Shown here piece after piece: positions 17,346 to 25,770 of a DNA stretch of 64,000 nucleotides (within the stretch, counting starts at the first letter, position 1; the number at the start of each line of letters is the position of its first letter). The position numbers were made by a program, and so were the translations under genes. The notes under the pieces are model-generated. The model was not told the DNA's origin and made no database searches. It was given only the letters and a program-made list of their open reading frames with translations. The stretch lies in assembly GCF_917563925.1 (NCBI RefSeq), contig NZ_CAKJTJ010000003.1:62001-126000 (forward strand), in the 5' to 3' direction. Origin of the DNA: Sutcliffiella rhizosphaerae (GTDB lineage: Bacteria; Bacillota; Bacilli; Bacillales; Bacillaceae_I).

Positions 17346-17380
17346 TGGGGGCAGCAAGTAGTGTGCTGTCCCTTCTCTTT
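17346..17380 (+). terminator. Terminator of the double P-loop ATPase gene
   Basis: GGGGCAGCA / TGCTGTCCC hairpin with a 7-nt loop, followed by a pyrimidine-rich TTCTCTTTT tract. Confidence 0.7.
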
Positions 17381-17413
17381 TACAATTTCCCTGGAAATTT
17401 GTCGAAAATCATC

Positions 17414-18208
17414 TTAAACTTTTACAGTAACTTCTACTCCAAAATGGTCAGAAACAACCTCTCTATTATCCCCGTTAAAAATAACATGAGAGGAGGCGAC
17501 ATCTACAGGATTACTTGCTAGTATTAAGTCAATCCGCAAGTCTTGTTTATTATCATGCCAGCCAGCGATTTTCCCTCTAACGGTAATCCCATTATCCTTT
17601 TCCTGAGCTAAAAGATAGGTGTCATGCATCACGTTTTCCACGGTGAGATAGGAGTAGCCTTCTTCTTTTATATGTGCACTGTTATTAAAGTCACCCATAA
17701 GAAAGAATGGTTTTGTTCCTTTAACTTCCTGCAGTAATTGGTCCATTTGGTATTTAGCTGGTTCTTCTTCATCGCTCCACCATCCAAGATGACAGCTATA
17801 ATACGATGATTCATGCCCATCCACCTCAATCGTTACGCCAACGATTTTACGTGTCTTCCAGAAGTTCGTATCTTTACTTTTCGAAACAAAGAAAGAATGA
17901 GTGTCTTTTATTGGATGTTTCGTTAAGATGGCCAATCCCTCTTCAAATGTTGATCTGCACATATGGGAAAAATCCCAAACTAGCTCATAATTGGAAACTC
18001 CGATATTTTCTAACTCATGCTGAAGGACCAATCCGTAGTTATTGACCTTAATATTTCCTTTCACTTTTTCTGCATCTTGACTTTGATTGACTTCTTGAAG
18101 TGCTATGACATCATAAGCCTGTTCCTTTATGGCCAATGCAATATTCCGTATTTTTTCCATTTGGTTTTCTTCATGCCAAGAATGACAATTTAAGGTTAGT
18201 AGTTTCAC
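17414..18208 (-). CDS. Endonuclease/exonuclease/phosphatase-family hydrolase
   Basis: A 264-residue metal-dependent hydrolase of the DNase I/sphingomyelinase fold. Visible family blocks in order: LTLNCHSWHEENQ at the N-terminus, VIALQEVN with the metal-binding glutamate near 40, YYSCHLGWW, FFLMGDFNN with the catalytic Asp-Asn pair, RIDLILAS and the C-terminal SDHFGVEV with the catalytic His. All catalytic residues appear present. No signal peptide, so it is probably cytosolic; the substrate could be nucleic acid, a phosphoinositide-like or a sugar phosphate. Starts at GTG with GGAGCG upstream. Convergent with the ATPase gene. Confidence 0.85.
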   Translation of the reverse strand: MKLLTLNCHSWHEENQMEKIRNIALAIKEQAYDVIALQEVNQSQDAEKVKGNIKVNNYGLVLQHELENIGVSNYELVWDFSHMCRSTFEEGLAILTKHPIKDTHSFFVSKSKDTNFWKTRKIVGVTIEVDGHESSYYSCHLGWWSDEEEPAKYQMDQLLQEVKGTKPFFLMGDFNNSAHIKEEGYSYLTVENVMHDTYLLAQEKDNGITVRGKIAGWHDNKQDLRIDLILASNPVDVASSHVIFNGDNREVVSDHFGVEVTVKV

Positions 18209-18399
18209 TATGAATTACGCTCCTAATAAATCTTATATCTTTCTATACTATATACTGTAACACGAAGTAACCTCAGAGTATCTATTTGCAAAAACTAGAG
18301 ATTTTTCGTTATTATTTAGTTGCTCGAAAGACTTGTCTAAATCCAAGTTTCATGATAGGGTTAATGTATAATAATAATAATAATTGAATAGTAAGATTT

Positions 18400-18550
18400 C
18401 TTATCGAGAGAGGTGGAGGGACTGGCCCTATGAAACCCGGCAACCACACATTTGTGTAGGTGCTAATTCCAGCAAGGCAATTGTTCTTGAGAGATAAGTG
18501 GATGCAACGAGGCTAATACTCAAACTTCTTCTTATCGGAGAAGTTTTTTT
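18400..18550 (+). promoter_or_regulatory. S-box (SAM-I) riboswitch with terminator
   Basis: Classic S-box blocks are present: CTTATCGAGAGAGGTGGAGG, then GGCCC, GAAACCCGGCAACC, the GTGCTAATTCC block and the closing GAGATAAG; P1 pairs CTTATC (18400-18405) with GATAAG (18493-18498). A terminator hairpin AAACTTCT / AGAAGTTT followed by T7 spans 18522-18550. Its loop contains a second CTTATC (18531-18536), so the 3' strand of P1 can instead pair there as antiterminator. High S-adenosylmethionine would thus shut off the downstream monooxygenase and ATP-grasp genes. Confidence 0.95.
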
Positions 18551-18626
18551 GTTTTTAAAAAAAATAGATTTCAGAATTAGTATGTCTACCACTTTCTCAT
18601 TATTATGGTTGAAGGGAAGATGCGGA

Positions 18627-19676
18627 ATGAAGTTTGGGTTTTGGTTGCCGATTTTTGGCGGATGGTTAAGAAATGTGGAGGACGAGCAAATGCCTCCAAC
18701 GTTTGATTATGCAAAAAAAGTAATTTTGCAGGCGGAGCAACTAGGATATGATACGACATTGATTGCTGAATTATTTTTAAATGATATTAAGGGTCCACAA
18801 GAAGATACGCTTGAAGCTTGGTCTACTGCTGCAGCGCTAGCTGCTGTGACAGAAAAAATAGAAATCATGACGGCTATTCGACCAGGCTTTCATAATCCGG
18901 CTATCACGGCAAAGGCGACTGCGAATATAGATCACATCAGCAATGGCCGTCTCACACTGAATGTCGTCTCTGCATGGTGGGAAGAAGAGGCGCGCCAATA
19001 CGGTGGTATTTTCACTGAACATGATGAGCGTTATGATCGTACGAAGGAATTTATTGATGTGCTAAAAGGGTTATGGACGGAAGATTCTTTCAGCTATGAT
19101 GGCAAGTATTATCAGCTGAAGGATACGAAGCTTTTTCCAAAGCCAGTACAGCGACCAAATCCAATTCTTTATGCTGGCGGGGAAAGTCCAAAAGGAAAAG
19201 AAGTGATTACTTCACACTGTGATGCGTATGTAATGCACGGAGGAACAGTGGAAGAGGTACGGGCTAAGATTGAAGATATGAAAGAAAGAAGAGAAAATGC
19301 ATCACAAGCACCATTCCAATCGTTTGGGATGGCGGCATATGTTATTTGCCGCGATACGGAGGAAGAGGTTCAACAAGAGCTTGCGAGAATTACCAATGTG
19401 AAGGAGTCAGCAGCATATTCAGGCTTCAAGGATTTCACAAGTAAATCTCAATTGGAACAACAAATCCAGCTTCAGGACTATTCAGTATCCAATAGAGGAT
19501 TGCGTCCTAATTTAATCGGAACGCCTGAACAAATTGCTACTAAAATCAAGGAATACGAAGAAGTGGGATTAGATTTACTACTGCTTCAATTTTCCCCACA
19601 ACTGGAGGAAATGGAGCGATTTGCGAAACAAGTGATGCCTCTTGTAAAACCCAATCAAGAGCTAACTAAAGCATAA
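18627..19676 (+). CDS. LLM-class flavin-dependent monooxygenase, SAM-riboswitch controlled
   Basis: A 349-residue luciferase-like (bacterial luciferase fold) enzyme that would use FMNH2 and O2. It begins MKFGFWLPIFGGWLRN and contains the family blocks AEQLGYDTTLIAELFL, VMTAIRPGFHNPAITAKATA-type substrate loop and LNVVSAWWEEEARQYGG. It is closest in pattern to alkanesulfonate/sulfone monooxygenases of the SsuD group. The S-box riboswitch upstream supports a role in scavenging sulfur from organosulfur compounds for methionine synthesis. Start chosen at the ATG behind GAAGGGAAG; upstream in-frame codons overlap the riboswitch terminator. Co-transcribed with an ATP-grasp gene 21 bp downstream. 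The exact substrate is unknown. Confidence 0.85.
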   Translation: MKFGFWLPIFGGWLRNVEDEQMPPTFDYAKKVILQAEQLGYDTTLIAELFLNDIKGPQEDTLEAWSTAAALAAVTEKIEIMTAIRPGFHNPAITAKATANIDHISNGRLTLNVVSAWWEEEARQYGGIFTEHDERYDRTKEFIDVLKGLWTEDSFSYDGKYYQLKDTKLFPKPVQRPNPILYAGGESPKGKEVITSHCDAYVMHGGTVEEVRAKIEDMKERRENASQAPFQSFGMAAYVICRDTEEEVQQELARITNVKESAAYSGFKDFTSKSQLEQQIQLQDYSVSNRGLRPNLIGTPEQIATKIKEYEEVGLDLLLLQFSPQLEEMERFAKQVMPLVKPNQELTKA

Positions 19677-19697
19677 ACACTAACGGAGGCGAACAGA

Positions 19698-20642
19698 ATG
19701 AAAAAAATATATATTTTACACGAAAATAAGGAATGGACTATTCATTTAACTAATAGATTGGAAGAGCTTGGTCTTCCATACGAAGAATGGCACCTTGACG
19801 AAGGGGTTGTTCCGTTGACTGAAGCACCACCTGAAGGGATTTTCTATAACCGTATGAGTGCTTCTTCCCATACGAGAGATCACCGCTTTGCTCCAGAATT
19901 GACTGGCGCTGTATTAGCTTGGCTTGAACATCATGACAGAAAAGTGTGGAATGGAAGTCGTGCACTTCAGTTGGAGCTAAGCAAGGTGAACCAGTATACA
20001 GCTTTAGAACAAGCTGGTGTCAAAACTCCACGAACAATTGCAGCGGTAGGAAAAGAGAAAATTCTAGAAGCTGCGAAAAAAATTGGCACAAAATCCTTTA
20101 TTACGAAGCATAACCGTGCCGGAAAAGGACTGGGAGTTCAATTGTTTCATTCCGTAGCCTCCCTGGAACGTTACTTATTTGGACCTGATTTTGAAGTACC
20201 AGTCGATGGCATAACCTTAATTCAAGAATACATCGAAGCACCAGAGCCTTATATAACTCGCTGTGAATTCATAGGTGGTAAATTTGTCTACGCAGTACAG
20301 GTAAATACGTCAGAAGGCTTTGAGCTTTGCCCAGCAGATGCCTGCCAAATTGGCGATTTATTCTGTCCGGTAGGGGAAGAAGTGGAAGAAAAACCGAAGT
20401 TCCAAATCATTAAAGATTTTCAAGAATCTATAATAGAAAAATATGAACAATTTTTATACCAAAACAATATTAAAGTAGCAGGAATTGAATTCATTCGAAA
20501 CAAAAATGGAGAAATTTTCACGTATGATGTGAATACTAACACCAATTACAATGCAGATGCAGAAAAAGTAGAAGGAAAGTTTGGCATGCTAGAGTTGGCG
20601 AAGCTTTTGGGTGAGGAATTAGATAAGGTGAAAGAGAATTAA
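19698..20642 (+). CDS. ATP-grasp ligase (RimK-like)
   Basis: A 314-residue ATP-grasp enzyme. After an N-terminal pre-ATP-grasp domain come KTPRTIAAVGKEKILEAAKKIG, the glycine-rich loop KHNRAGKGLGVQLF, the nucleotide hinge TLIQEYIEAPEP and the metal-binding segment AGIEFIRNKNGEIFTYDVNTNTN. Enzymes of this fold join a carboxylate to an amine or thiol through an acyl phosphate, as RimK and D-Ala-D-Ala ligases do. It is the second gene of the SAM-riboswitch operon, so it may act on a sulfur-containing amino acid or tag, but no substrate is evident. A perfect 20-bp stem terminator follows the stop. Confidence 0.8.
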   Translation: MKKIYILHENKEWTIHLTNRLEELGLPYEEWHLDEGVVPLTEAPPEGIFYNRMSASSHTRDHRFAPELTGAVLAWLEHHDRKVWNGSRALQLELSKVNQYTALEQAGVKTPRTIAAVGKEKILEAAKKIGTKSFITKHNRAGKGLGVQLFHSVASLERYLFGPDFEVPVDGITLIQEYIEAPEPYITRCEFIGGKFVYAVQVNTSEGFELCPADACQIGDLFCPVGEEVEEKPKFQIIKDFQESIIEKYEQFLYQNNIKVAGIEFIRNKNGEIFTYDVNTNTNYNADAEKVEGKFGMLELAKLLGEELDKVKEN

Positions 20643-20660
20643 CGAGGAAATTTATATAAT

Positions 20661-20705
20661 TTAGTGGAGGCCCGAAAACTTTATTAGTTTTCGGGCCTCC
20701 ACTAA
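20661..20705. terminator. Bidirectional terminator
   Basis: A perfect 20-bp inverted repeat (arms 20661-20680 and 20686-20705, core GGAGGCCCGAAAAC) lies between the convergent ATP-grasp and yjiH-like genes, and could serve both strands. Confidence 0.85.
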
Positions 20706-20711
20706 AAGAGC

Positions 20712-22073
20712 CTAAAAAATAAACACATGTGCGATCAATGCAATAACTGGCAAAGTGATCAACGTACGTAAAATATAAATAATAAACATTTCCCAAAGAG
20801 ACACAGGCACTTTGGAGCCTAAAATAACGCCACCAACCTCTGATAGGTAAACGAGCTGGGTAACGGAAACCGCTGCAATGACAAAACGAGTGAGTTCACT
20901 AGGAATCTCGCTTGCAAGTAGAGCGGGTAGAAACATATCAGCAAAGCCGACAATGATGGCTGCTGAGGCTTCCTTAGCGAAAGGAATTTGCAGAAGTTCC
21001 AGTAGTGGGATGAAAGGCATCCCGAGATATACAAATAGCTCTGTTTTTTCCGCTAATATCAACGCAATCGTCCCGAACGTCATGACTATCGGGGCTACTC
21101 CCATCCACATATCTAGTACGTTGCGTCCACCTTCACCGAAAAACTTTCTTGCACTTTTATTTCCTGAAGCACGCTTTAATGCTAAACGATACCCCCAAGA
21201 TAGTGGAGAATATCCACTAGGGATAAGCTCTTGCTCGGGATTTTCTGCATCGTTATAATACGTATCCGCTTTTCTGGATAAAGGCGGAATTCTCGGCATA
21301 ATAATGGCTGCAACAAAACCAGCAACCGTAATAGTTAAATAGAAAGGAATAAACATGTTACCTAGCCCAACATGTGAAATAACGACTAAACAGAAAGTGA
21401 TGGATACAATGGAAAAAGTGGTAGCAACTACCGCAGTTTCCCGCTTTGTATAAAAGCCATCCTCATATTGCTTACTTGATAAAAGTACCCCTATGGTCCC
21501 ATCTCCAAGCCAGGAAGCTAGTGCATCAATGGATGAACGGCCTGGAAGCTTAAATAATGGGCGCATCACCTTCGTTAGCAAAGCACCGCATAATTCCAAT
21601 AATCCAAAGTTTAAAAGCAAGGGCAAAAATAATCCTGCGAACAAGAAAATGGTTAATAGGACGGGAAGTAATTCAAAAAGGATGACACTACCTGTAGTTT
21701 CTCCCCAAATTACTTCTGGTCCGAATTGAAATAGAGTCATGGTTGCTAAAATTACCGCAATGATTCTGACAATTGTCCAAAAAAGAGAAACATTTAATAG
21801 GGTATTAAGAAAATTTTCACCTTGTGTAAAAGCAGGTTTGATTATCTTTGTCATGACAGTTGCGAGTGCTGTTATAGCAATTATTATTGTCATGATAAAG
21901 GGAATACTGTCACCAAGAAAATCCCCAAGTAGATTGGATAAGATAGCAATCGGAATCGTTATCTCATCATTAAATTTTACTGGGGTCATAAATAATAAAA
22001 TCCCAATTAAGGAAGGGATAATGAACTTAAACATGTCGATCGTTCTATAAGAATAAGATGTGGTGGGTTTCAA
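20712..22073 (-). CDS. YjiH-family membrane protein with nucleoside-gate domains
   Basis: A 453-residue polytopic membrane protein with about ten hydrophobic segments. It resembles the YjiH family, whose members carry nucleoside-recognition (Gate) domains, for instance the segment WLGDGTIGVLLSSKQYEDGFYTKRE and the C-terminal IIVGFADMFLPALLASEIPS. Gate-domain proteins occur in nucleoside carriers and spore maturation proteins; the transported compound for YjiH is not known. Translation begins at a TTG behind AAGGAG. It is flanked by terminators and appears monocistronic. Confidence 0.8.
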   Translation of the reverse strand: MKPTTSYSYRTIDMFKFIIPSLIGILLFMTPVKFNDEITIPIAILSNLLGDFLGDSIPFIMTIIIAITALATVMTKIIKPAFTQGENFLNTLLNVSLFWTIVRIIAVILATMTLFQFGPEVIWGETTGSVILFELLPVLLTIFLFAGLFLPLLLNFGLLELCGALLTKVMRPLFKLPGRSSIDALASWLGDGTIGVLLSSKQYEDGFYTKRETAVVATTFSIVSITFCLVVISHVGLGNMFIPFYLTITVAGFVAAIIMPRIPPLSRKADTYYNDAENPEQELIPSGYSPLSWGYRLALKRASGNKSARKFFGEGGRNVLDMWMGVAPIVMTFGTIALILAEKTELFVYLGMPFIPLLELLQIPFAKEASAAIIVGFADMFLPALLASEIPSELTRFVIAAVSVTQLVYLSEVGGVILGSKVPVSLWEMFIIYILRTLITLPVIALIAHVFIF

Positions 22074-22206
22074 TGTAATAATCTCCTTGTGCGTAAATAT
22101 ACAATGGTAGTTATTTTAATACATTTTGAGATTTTTTCAAAGGTAGTTACTGGAATTGCACGAATTCCCCACATCTATACCCTAATAATTATCGGTGTAA
22201 ACTTTG

Positions 22207-23238
22207 TTAATTAGCAAAATCAAGTATTTCTAAATCCTTATGTCTTTTTAAATCAATGAAATGATCATCTACTTTAATAATTGGCAAATGTGGTTCATCA
22301 GCATGAATGAATATTATTTCAGCATGCTGCCCGTTATTTAAAATCACTTCTTCCCTCAGGTGGTTGGAAAGCACATACTGAACAAATGGGTATACAATTG
22401 CAGGGTTCAATCTATTAAATTTGGCTTCCTGAATAAGAATTTTCGTTGTAACAAATAGATTTTGCTTTGAACGATAACTTCTCTCTGAAGATAAGGCGTC
22501 ATACATATCTGCAACGGATAAAATCTGGACAAAATATGGTATTTTTGCATGCTTAATTCCAGTAGGATAGCCGCTACCGTCTAATCGTTCATGATGCAAC
22601 AAAGCGCCTTGTAAAATATGGGGATCTATCGATTTGTTTTTTCTTAAAAGTTCATAGCCGTAGGTTGTATGCTTTTGAATCTCTAACCACTCTTTTTCTG
22701 TTAATCGGCCAGGCTTTTGAATGATATTCCTATCTATAAGCAGCTTACCGACATCATGAAACAGACCCATCTGACTTAACAGGCGAATACTGTTCTTCTC
22801 AAGCCCTTGTATTTTCCCAATCAATGATGCGTAAATACCGACATTCAGGCTATGAGTATAGGTATAGTTATCATAGCTTTTCACTTGTTCAATGTAGCGA
22901 ATAAACATAGGATCATCTACTAGCTTATCGATGAAGGGGGATAGCATCTGATGAATATTTTCTAAAGAAGGAAGACTCTCATTCTCAAGGTTGGCAAAAA
23001 TAGATTGAAAGGACTCTATGCTTGTTTCATATATCTTCTTTACATGCTGAAAATATTCCTGCGATAAATGATGAGGTTCAGGTAAAAAGAAATCCTGGTC
23101 AAAATAATAAGTATGGTTTTGTAAACTCTCTATGTGATATTTATTCAGAACGGTTCCTTTTTTCAAAAGAAGATTTCCTGAAATAGAGTAAATATCGTTT
23201 TTTAATATTTTTCCTATATGTTTAAATGATATTTCCAT
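22207..23238 (-). CDS. HD-GYP domain protein (putative c-di-GMP phosphodiesterase)
   Basis: A 343-residue protein with an HD-GYP domain in its C-terminal half: the metal-binding HDVGKLL at about 161, HTTYGYELL near 190 and HHERLDGSGYP near 214, so both HD and GYP signatures are intact. The first 100 residues hold no recognised sensor domain and no membrane segment. Intact HD-GYP proteins hydrolyse cyclic di-GMP or related dinucleotides. The ATG lies behind GAGGGAAGAG. A 48-codon reading frame immediately upstream on the same strand may be a leader. Confidence 0.88.
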   Translation of the reverse strand: MEISFKHIGKILKNDIYSISGNLLLKKGTVLNKYHIESLQNHTYYFDQDFFLPEPHHLSQEYFQHVKKIYETSIESFQSIFANLENESLPSLENIHQMLSPFIDKLVDDPMFIRYIEQVKSYDNYTYTHSLNVGIYASLIGKIQGLEKNSIRLLSQMGLFHDVGKLLIDRNIIQKPGRLTEKEWLEIQKHTTYGYELLRKNKSIDPHILQGALLHHERLDGSGYPTGIKHAKIPYFVQILSVADMYDALSSERSYRSKQNLFVTTKILIQEAKFNRLNPAIVYPFVQYVLSNHLREEVILNNGQHAEIIFIHADEPHLPIIKVDDHFIDLKRHKDLEILDFAN

Positions 23239-23257
23239 GCTCTTCCCTCGCCTATCT

Positions 23258-23404
23258 TTATTTAAAAACAGACTGTATCATGCGCCTATTCATTGTTTCA
23301 TGTCTGCGTTGTAAAGGCCCATTAACGCAATAAGTCGAACTGTCAATAAGGGATTTCCACCACACCTTTCCCTTTGTCGGGGGGAACAGGGACCCCATTT
23401 TCAT
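23258..23404 (-). CDS. Possible 48-codon small ORF upstream of the HD-GYP gene
   Basis: An open frame starting MKMGSLFPPTKGKVWWKSL and ending RRMIQSVFK stops 19 bp before the HD-GYP start. It is not recognised. It contains WW, a single Cys and several Arg residues, and is not low-complexity, but no clear ribosome binding site precedes its ATG. The DNA also forms a hairpin, TGCGTT / AACGCA (23306-23331 region), so the stretch could equally be a structured leader. Apart from this the 320-bp gap between the divergent genes (23239-23561) shows only AT-rich promoter-like DNA. Confidence 0.25.
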   Translation of the reverse strand: MKMGSLFPPTKGKVWWKSLIDSSTYCVNGPLQRRHETMNRRMIQSVFK

Positions 23405-23561
23405 TAACGTCGTTATCTCTATTATAATGGATGAAGAGTGGGTAAAACAGAAAAAAATTCCATTATTTCAAATGTTTAGATATTGTTTTATTAGTATAAT
23501 ATTTGAAAAACGATGAAAAGTTATTTAGGATAAGGATAAATCAGAAAAGTAGGTGACTCTC

Positions 23562-24419
23562 ATGGTAAAGTGCATTGCGATTGATATGGACGGAACGTTA
23601 TTAAATAATAATCATGTAGTGAGTAAAGAAAACGCAGATGCGATTAAACTTGCCCAAAAAAATGGTGTGGAAGTAGTGATTGCAACAGGAAGATCGTATT
23701 TGGAAGCGAAGGACGTCCTTGGGGAAGCGGGTATCCATACACCTATTATTTGCGTAAATGGTGCTGAAGTAAGGAATTTGCAAGGAGAAATAGTCTCAAC
23801 CAACCCATTAAATGATTCTCAAGCAAGTGAGGTTGCTTCCATATTGGACAAACATGAGATTTATTTTGAAATTTATTCACATGAAGGTACATATTCCAAT
23901 GATTATGATAAAGCCATTGCTACTATCGTGGATATCTTCATGTCTGTAAATCAGAATAATGATTATGAACAAGTTTTAAAGGCTGCAAAAGAAAGAATGG
24001 AAGATGGAAAAGTCAAGCTTGTAGACAGCTTTGAATCCATTATGACAGACAGTGAAATCACCAAATATAAAATCCTAGCCTTTTCATTAGAAGTAGAACG
24101 TCTGGAGGCAGCGCGGGCAGATTTGCATAAGCTAGAAACCATTGCAGTAAGCTCTTCTGGAAAAGACAACTTAGAAATCACTAGTAAGGATGCACAAAAA
24201 GGAATAGCCCTTACTACCTTCACGAAAGAAAGAGGAATTTCTATGGAAGCTGCGATGGCAATTGGTGATAATTACAATGATGTTTCTATGTTTGAAAAAG
24301 TAGGAAGAGCGGTGGCAATGGGAAATGCACCGGATGGAGTAAAGGCGAAAGCACATTTAGTAACAGAAACAAATATTAATAGTGGTGTAGCAAAAGCCAT
24401 TTTGGAAGCTTTAGCATAA
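23562..24419 (+). CDS. Cof-type HAD phosphatase
   Basis: A 285-residue haloacid dehalogenase-superfamily hydrolase of the Cof (IIB cap) subfamily. Motif I is IAIDMDGTLL at residues 5-14, motif II VIATGRS near 44, and motif III/IV the C-terminal KGIALTTF...AMAIGDNYNDVSMFE with the magnesium-binding aspartates. Such enzymes dephosphorylate sugar phosphates, flavin nucleotides or pyridoxal phosphate. The ATG is chosen because AGGTGA lies 5 bp upstream; a GTG 9 bp earlier is in frame. Monocistronic, with a terminator about 100 bp downstream. Confidence 0.9.
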   Translation: MVKCIAIDMDGTLLNNNHVVSKENADAIKLAQKNGVEVVIATGRSYLEAKDVLGEAGIHTPIICVNGAEVRNLQGEIVSTNPLNDSQASEVASILDKHEIYFEIYSHEGTYSNDYDKAIATIVDIFMSVNQNNDYEQVLKAAKERMEDGKVKLVDSFESIMTDSEITKYKILAFSLEVERLEAARADLHKLETIAVSSSGKDNLEITSKDAQKGIALTTFTKERGISMEAAMAIGDNYNDVSMFEKVGRAVAMGNAPDGVKAKAHLVTETNINSGVAKAILEALA

Positions 24420-24502
24420 AGTAAAATTTGTTGTTTTTACAAGTAATAGGAGAAGATTGAAATGATCGTTAGCTTTAAATGTAAACCTATTAAAAATGTT
24501 GG

Positions 24503-24552
24503 TTTGTCAACAGTTTGAGACCAGGCATCCTTTTGTGATACCTGGTTTTTTT
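24503..24552 (+). terminator. Terminator preceded by a TTTGTCAACAGTTTGA word
   Basis: ACCAGG.ATC / GAT.CCTGGT hairpin followed by T7 (24520-24552). The 16-nt word just before it (24503-24518) recurs almost exactly at 50116-50131, also immediately before a hairpin. The 160 bp from here to the nitrilase gene hold no other feature. Confidence 0.75.
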
Positions 24553-24714
24553 AAACTTCCTTATGAATGTTGAGATTCAACTATAAAGGCGTTGTATATT
24601 CCATAATAACCCAGATGTTTTTTCGTTGTTCCTACCTTTACCATCCTTTATAATGGACTAGTTGCAACATTAAAAAAATCAATTTTTCATTATAGATAAA
24701 GGGGGTTCCGCCAT

Positions 24715-25596
24715 ATGAAGTTTCGTGCTTCTGCTGTGCAATATCCACTGCACACTATTTCTAGCTTTGAGGAATTTGCTAACCAAGTCATCCATTATGT
24801 AAAAACAGCTGCTGAGTTTGATGCAAATTTTGTCCTGTTTCCTGAATTTTTAACGACCCAATTAATCTCTTTCCCAGTAGAAGGAAGAGAGCAGACGATT
24901 CACGATCTCCCAAAGTATACAGATGCTTATCGGCAATTGTTTAGTGGTATTGCCACCCAGACGGGAATGCACATTATTGGCGGAACACATATAGTAGAAA
25001 ATGACGGTAAGCTATACAACGCAGCACATCTTTTTTATCCAGATGGCCGGATAGCCACTCAGGCAAAGCTGCACTTAACCCCAACTGAGGTATATGAGTG
25101 GGGGCTGACACCTGGCGAGGACCTGCAAATTTTCCATACCGATTTTGGCCCCATCTCTTTATTAACATGCTATGATATTGAGTTTCCTGAAGTCGTGAGA
25201 ATGGTAAGGGCAATGGGAGCGGATGTTGTATTTTGCCCATCCTGCACAGATGACAGACATGGATTTCACCGAGTTCGTTATTCCTGCCACGCACGGACGA
25301 TTGAAAATCAAATCTATGTTGTCACTACTGGCACAATCGGTTCCTTGCCAACAGTAGACTTCATGAGAGGGAATTTCGGACAAGCTGCCATCATATCCCC
25401 CAATGACGTGCCATTCCCACCAGGAGGCATCATTGCAGAAGGGGAATTGAACACGGACATGATTATCACAGGTGATCTTGATATCGCTCTTTTGCATAAA
25501 GTAAGGGAGAGTGGCTCGGTGACAACCTGGAGGGATAGAAGATCTGACCTTTATCCAGATTGGGAGAACCTTGTAAAAGGAGCACCAGTTTATTAA
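24715..25596 (+). CDS. Carbon-nitrogen hydrolase (nitrilase superfamily)
   Basis: A 293-residue nitrilase-fold amidohydrolase with the full Glu-Lys-Cys triad: Glu in FPEFL (about 43), Lys in AKLHLTPTE (about 119) and Cys in LLTCYDIEFPEV (about 151). The family hydrolyses amides, nitriles or carbamoyl compounds through a cysteine thioester. The subgroup resembles proteins that in some bacilli are joined to an acetyltransferase domain (YhcX type), but no such domain is present. No signal peptide. Start ATG follows AAGGGGG. Alone in its unit. Confidence 0.88.
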   Translation: MKFRASAVQYPLHTISSFEEFANQVIHYVKTAAEFDANFVLFPEFLTTQLISFPVEGREQTIHDLPKYTDAYRQLFSGIATQTGMHIIGGTHIVENDGKLYNAAHLFYPDGRIATQAKLHLTPTEVYEWGLTPGEDLQIFHTDFGPISLLTCYDIEFPEVVRMVRAMGADVVFCPSCTDDRHGFHRVRYSCHARTIENQIYVVTTGTIGSLPTVDFMRGNFGQAAIISPNDVPFPPGGIIAEGELNTDMIITGDLDIALLHKVRESGSVTTWRDRRSDLYPDWENLVKGAPVY

Positions 25597-25653
25597 TTGA
25601 CAAACTGCCAAGTCTAGCTTACCTTAGTGTTAATTAGAATGGATGACATGATA

Positions 25654-25720
25654 GGATTGTGACTGGTAAAGCAGGCAAGACCTAATACACGCTTAACAGC
25701 ATACGTATTAGGTCTTTTTC
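25654..25720 (+). promoter_or_regulatory. RAT antiterminator target overlapping a terminator
   Basis: Positions 25654-25682 match the ribonucleic antiterminator (RAT) of LicT/SacT-type regulators: GGATTGTGACTG at the 5' side and AAAGCAGGCAAGACC at the 3' side. Its last bases overlap the 5' arm of a 12-bp terminator stem AAGACCTAATAC / GTATTAGGTCTT (25677-25716) followed by T5. Binding of the antiterminator would block the terminator. A TTGACA at 25597 with TACCTT 17 bp later may be the promoter. The regulator gene lies 0.7 kb downstream. Confidence 0.9.
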
Positions 25721-25770
25721 TATTGAGTTTTCCATTCGTTTGGAATTTCAGAATATCAGGAGGTAATTTT

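Noticed and set aside
20878-22050. Several plus-strand frames antisense to the YjiH-like gene
   Set aside because: They mirror a well-supported membrane protein gene and lack start signals.
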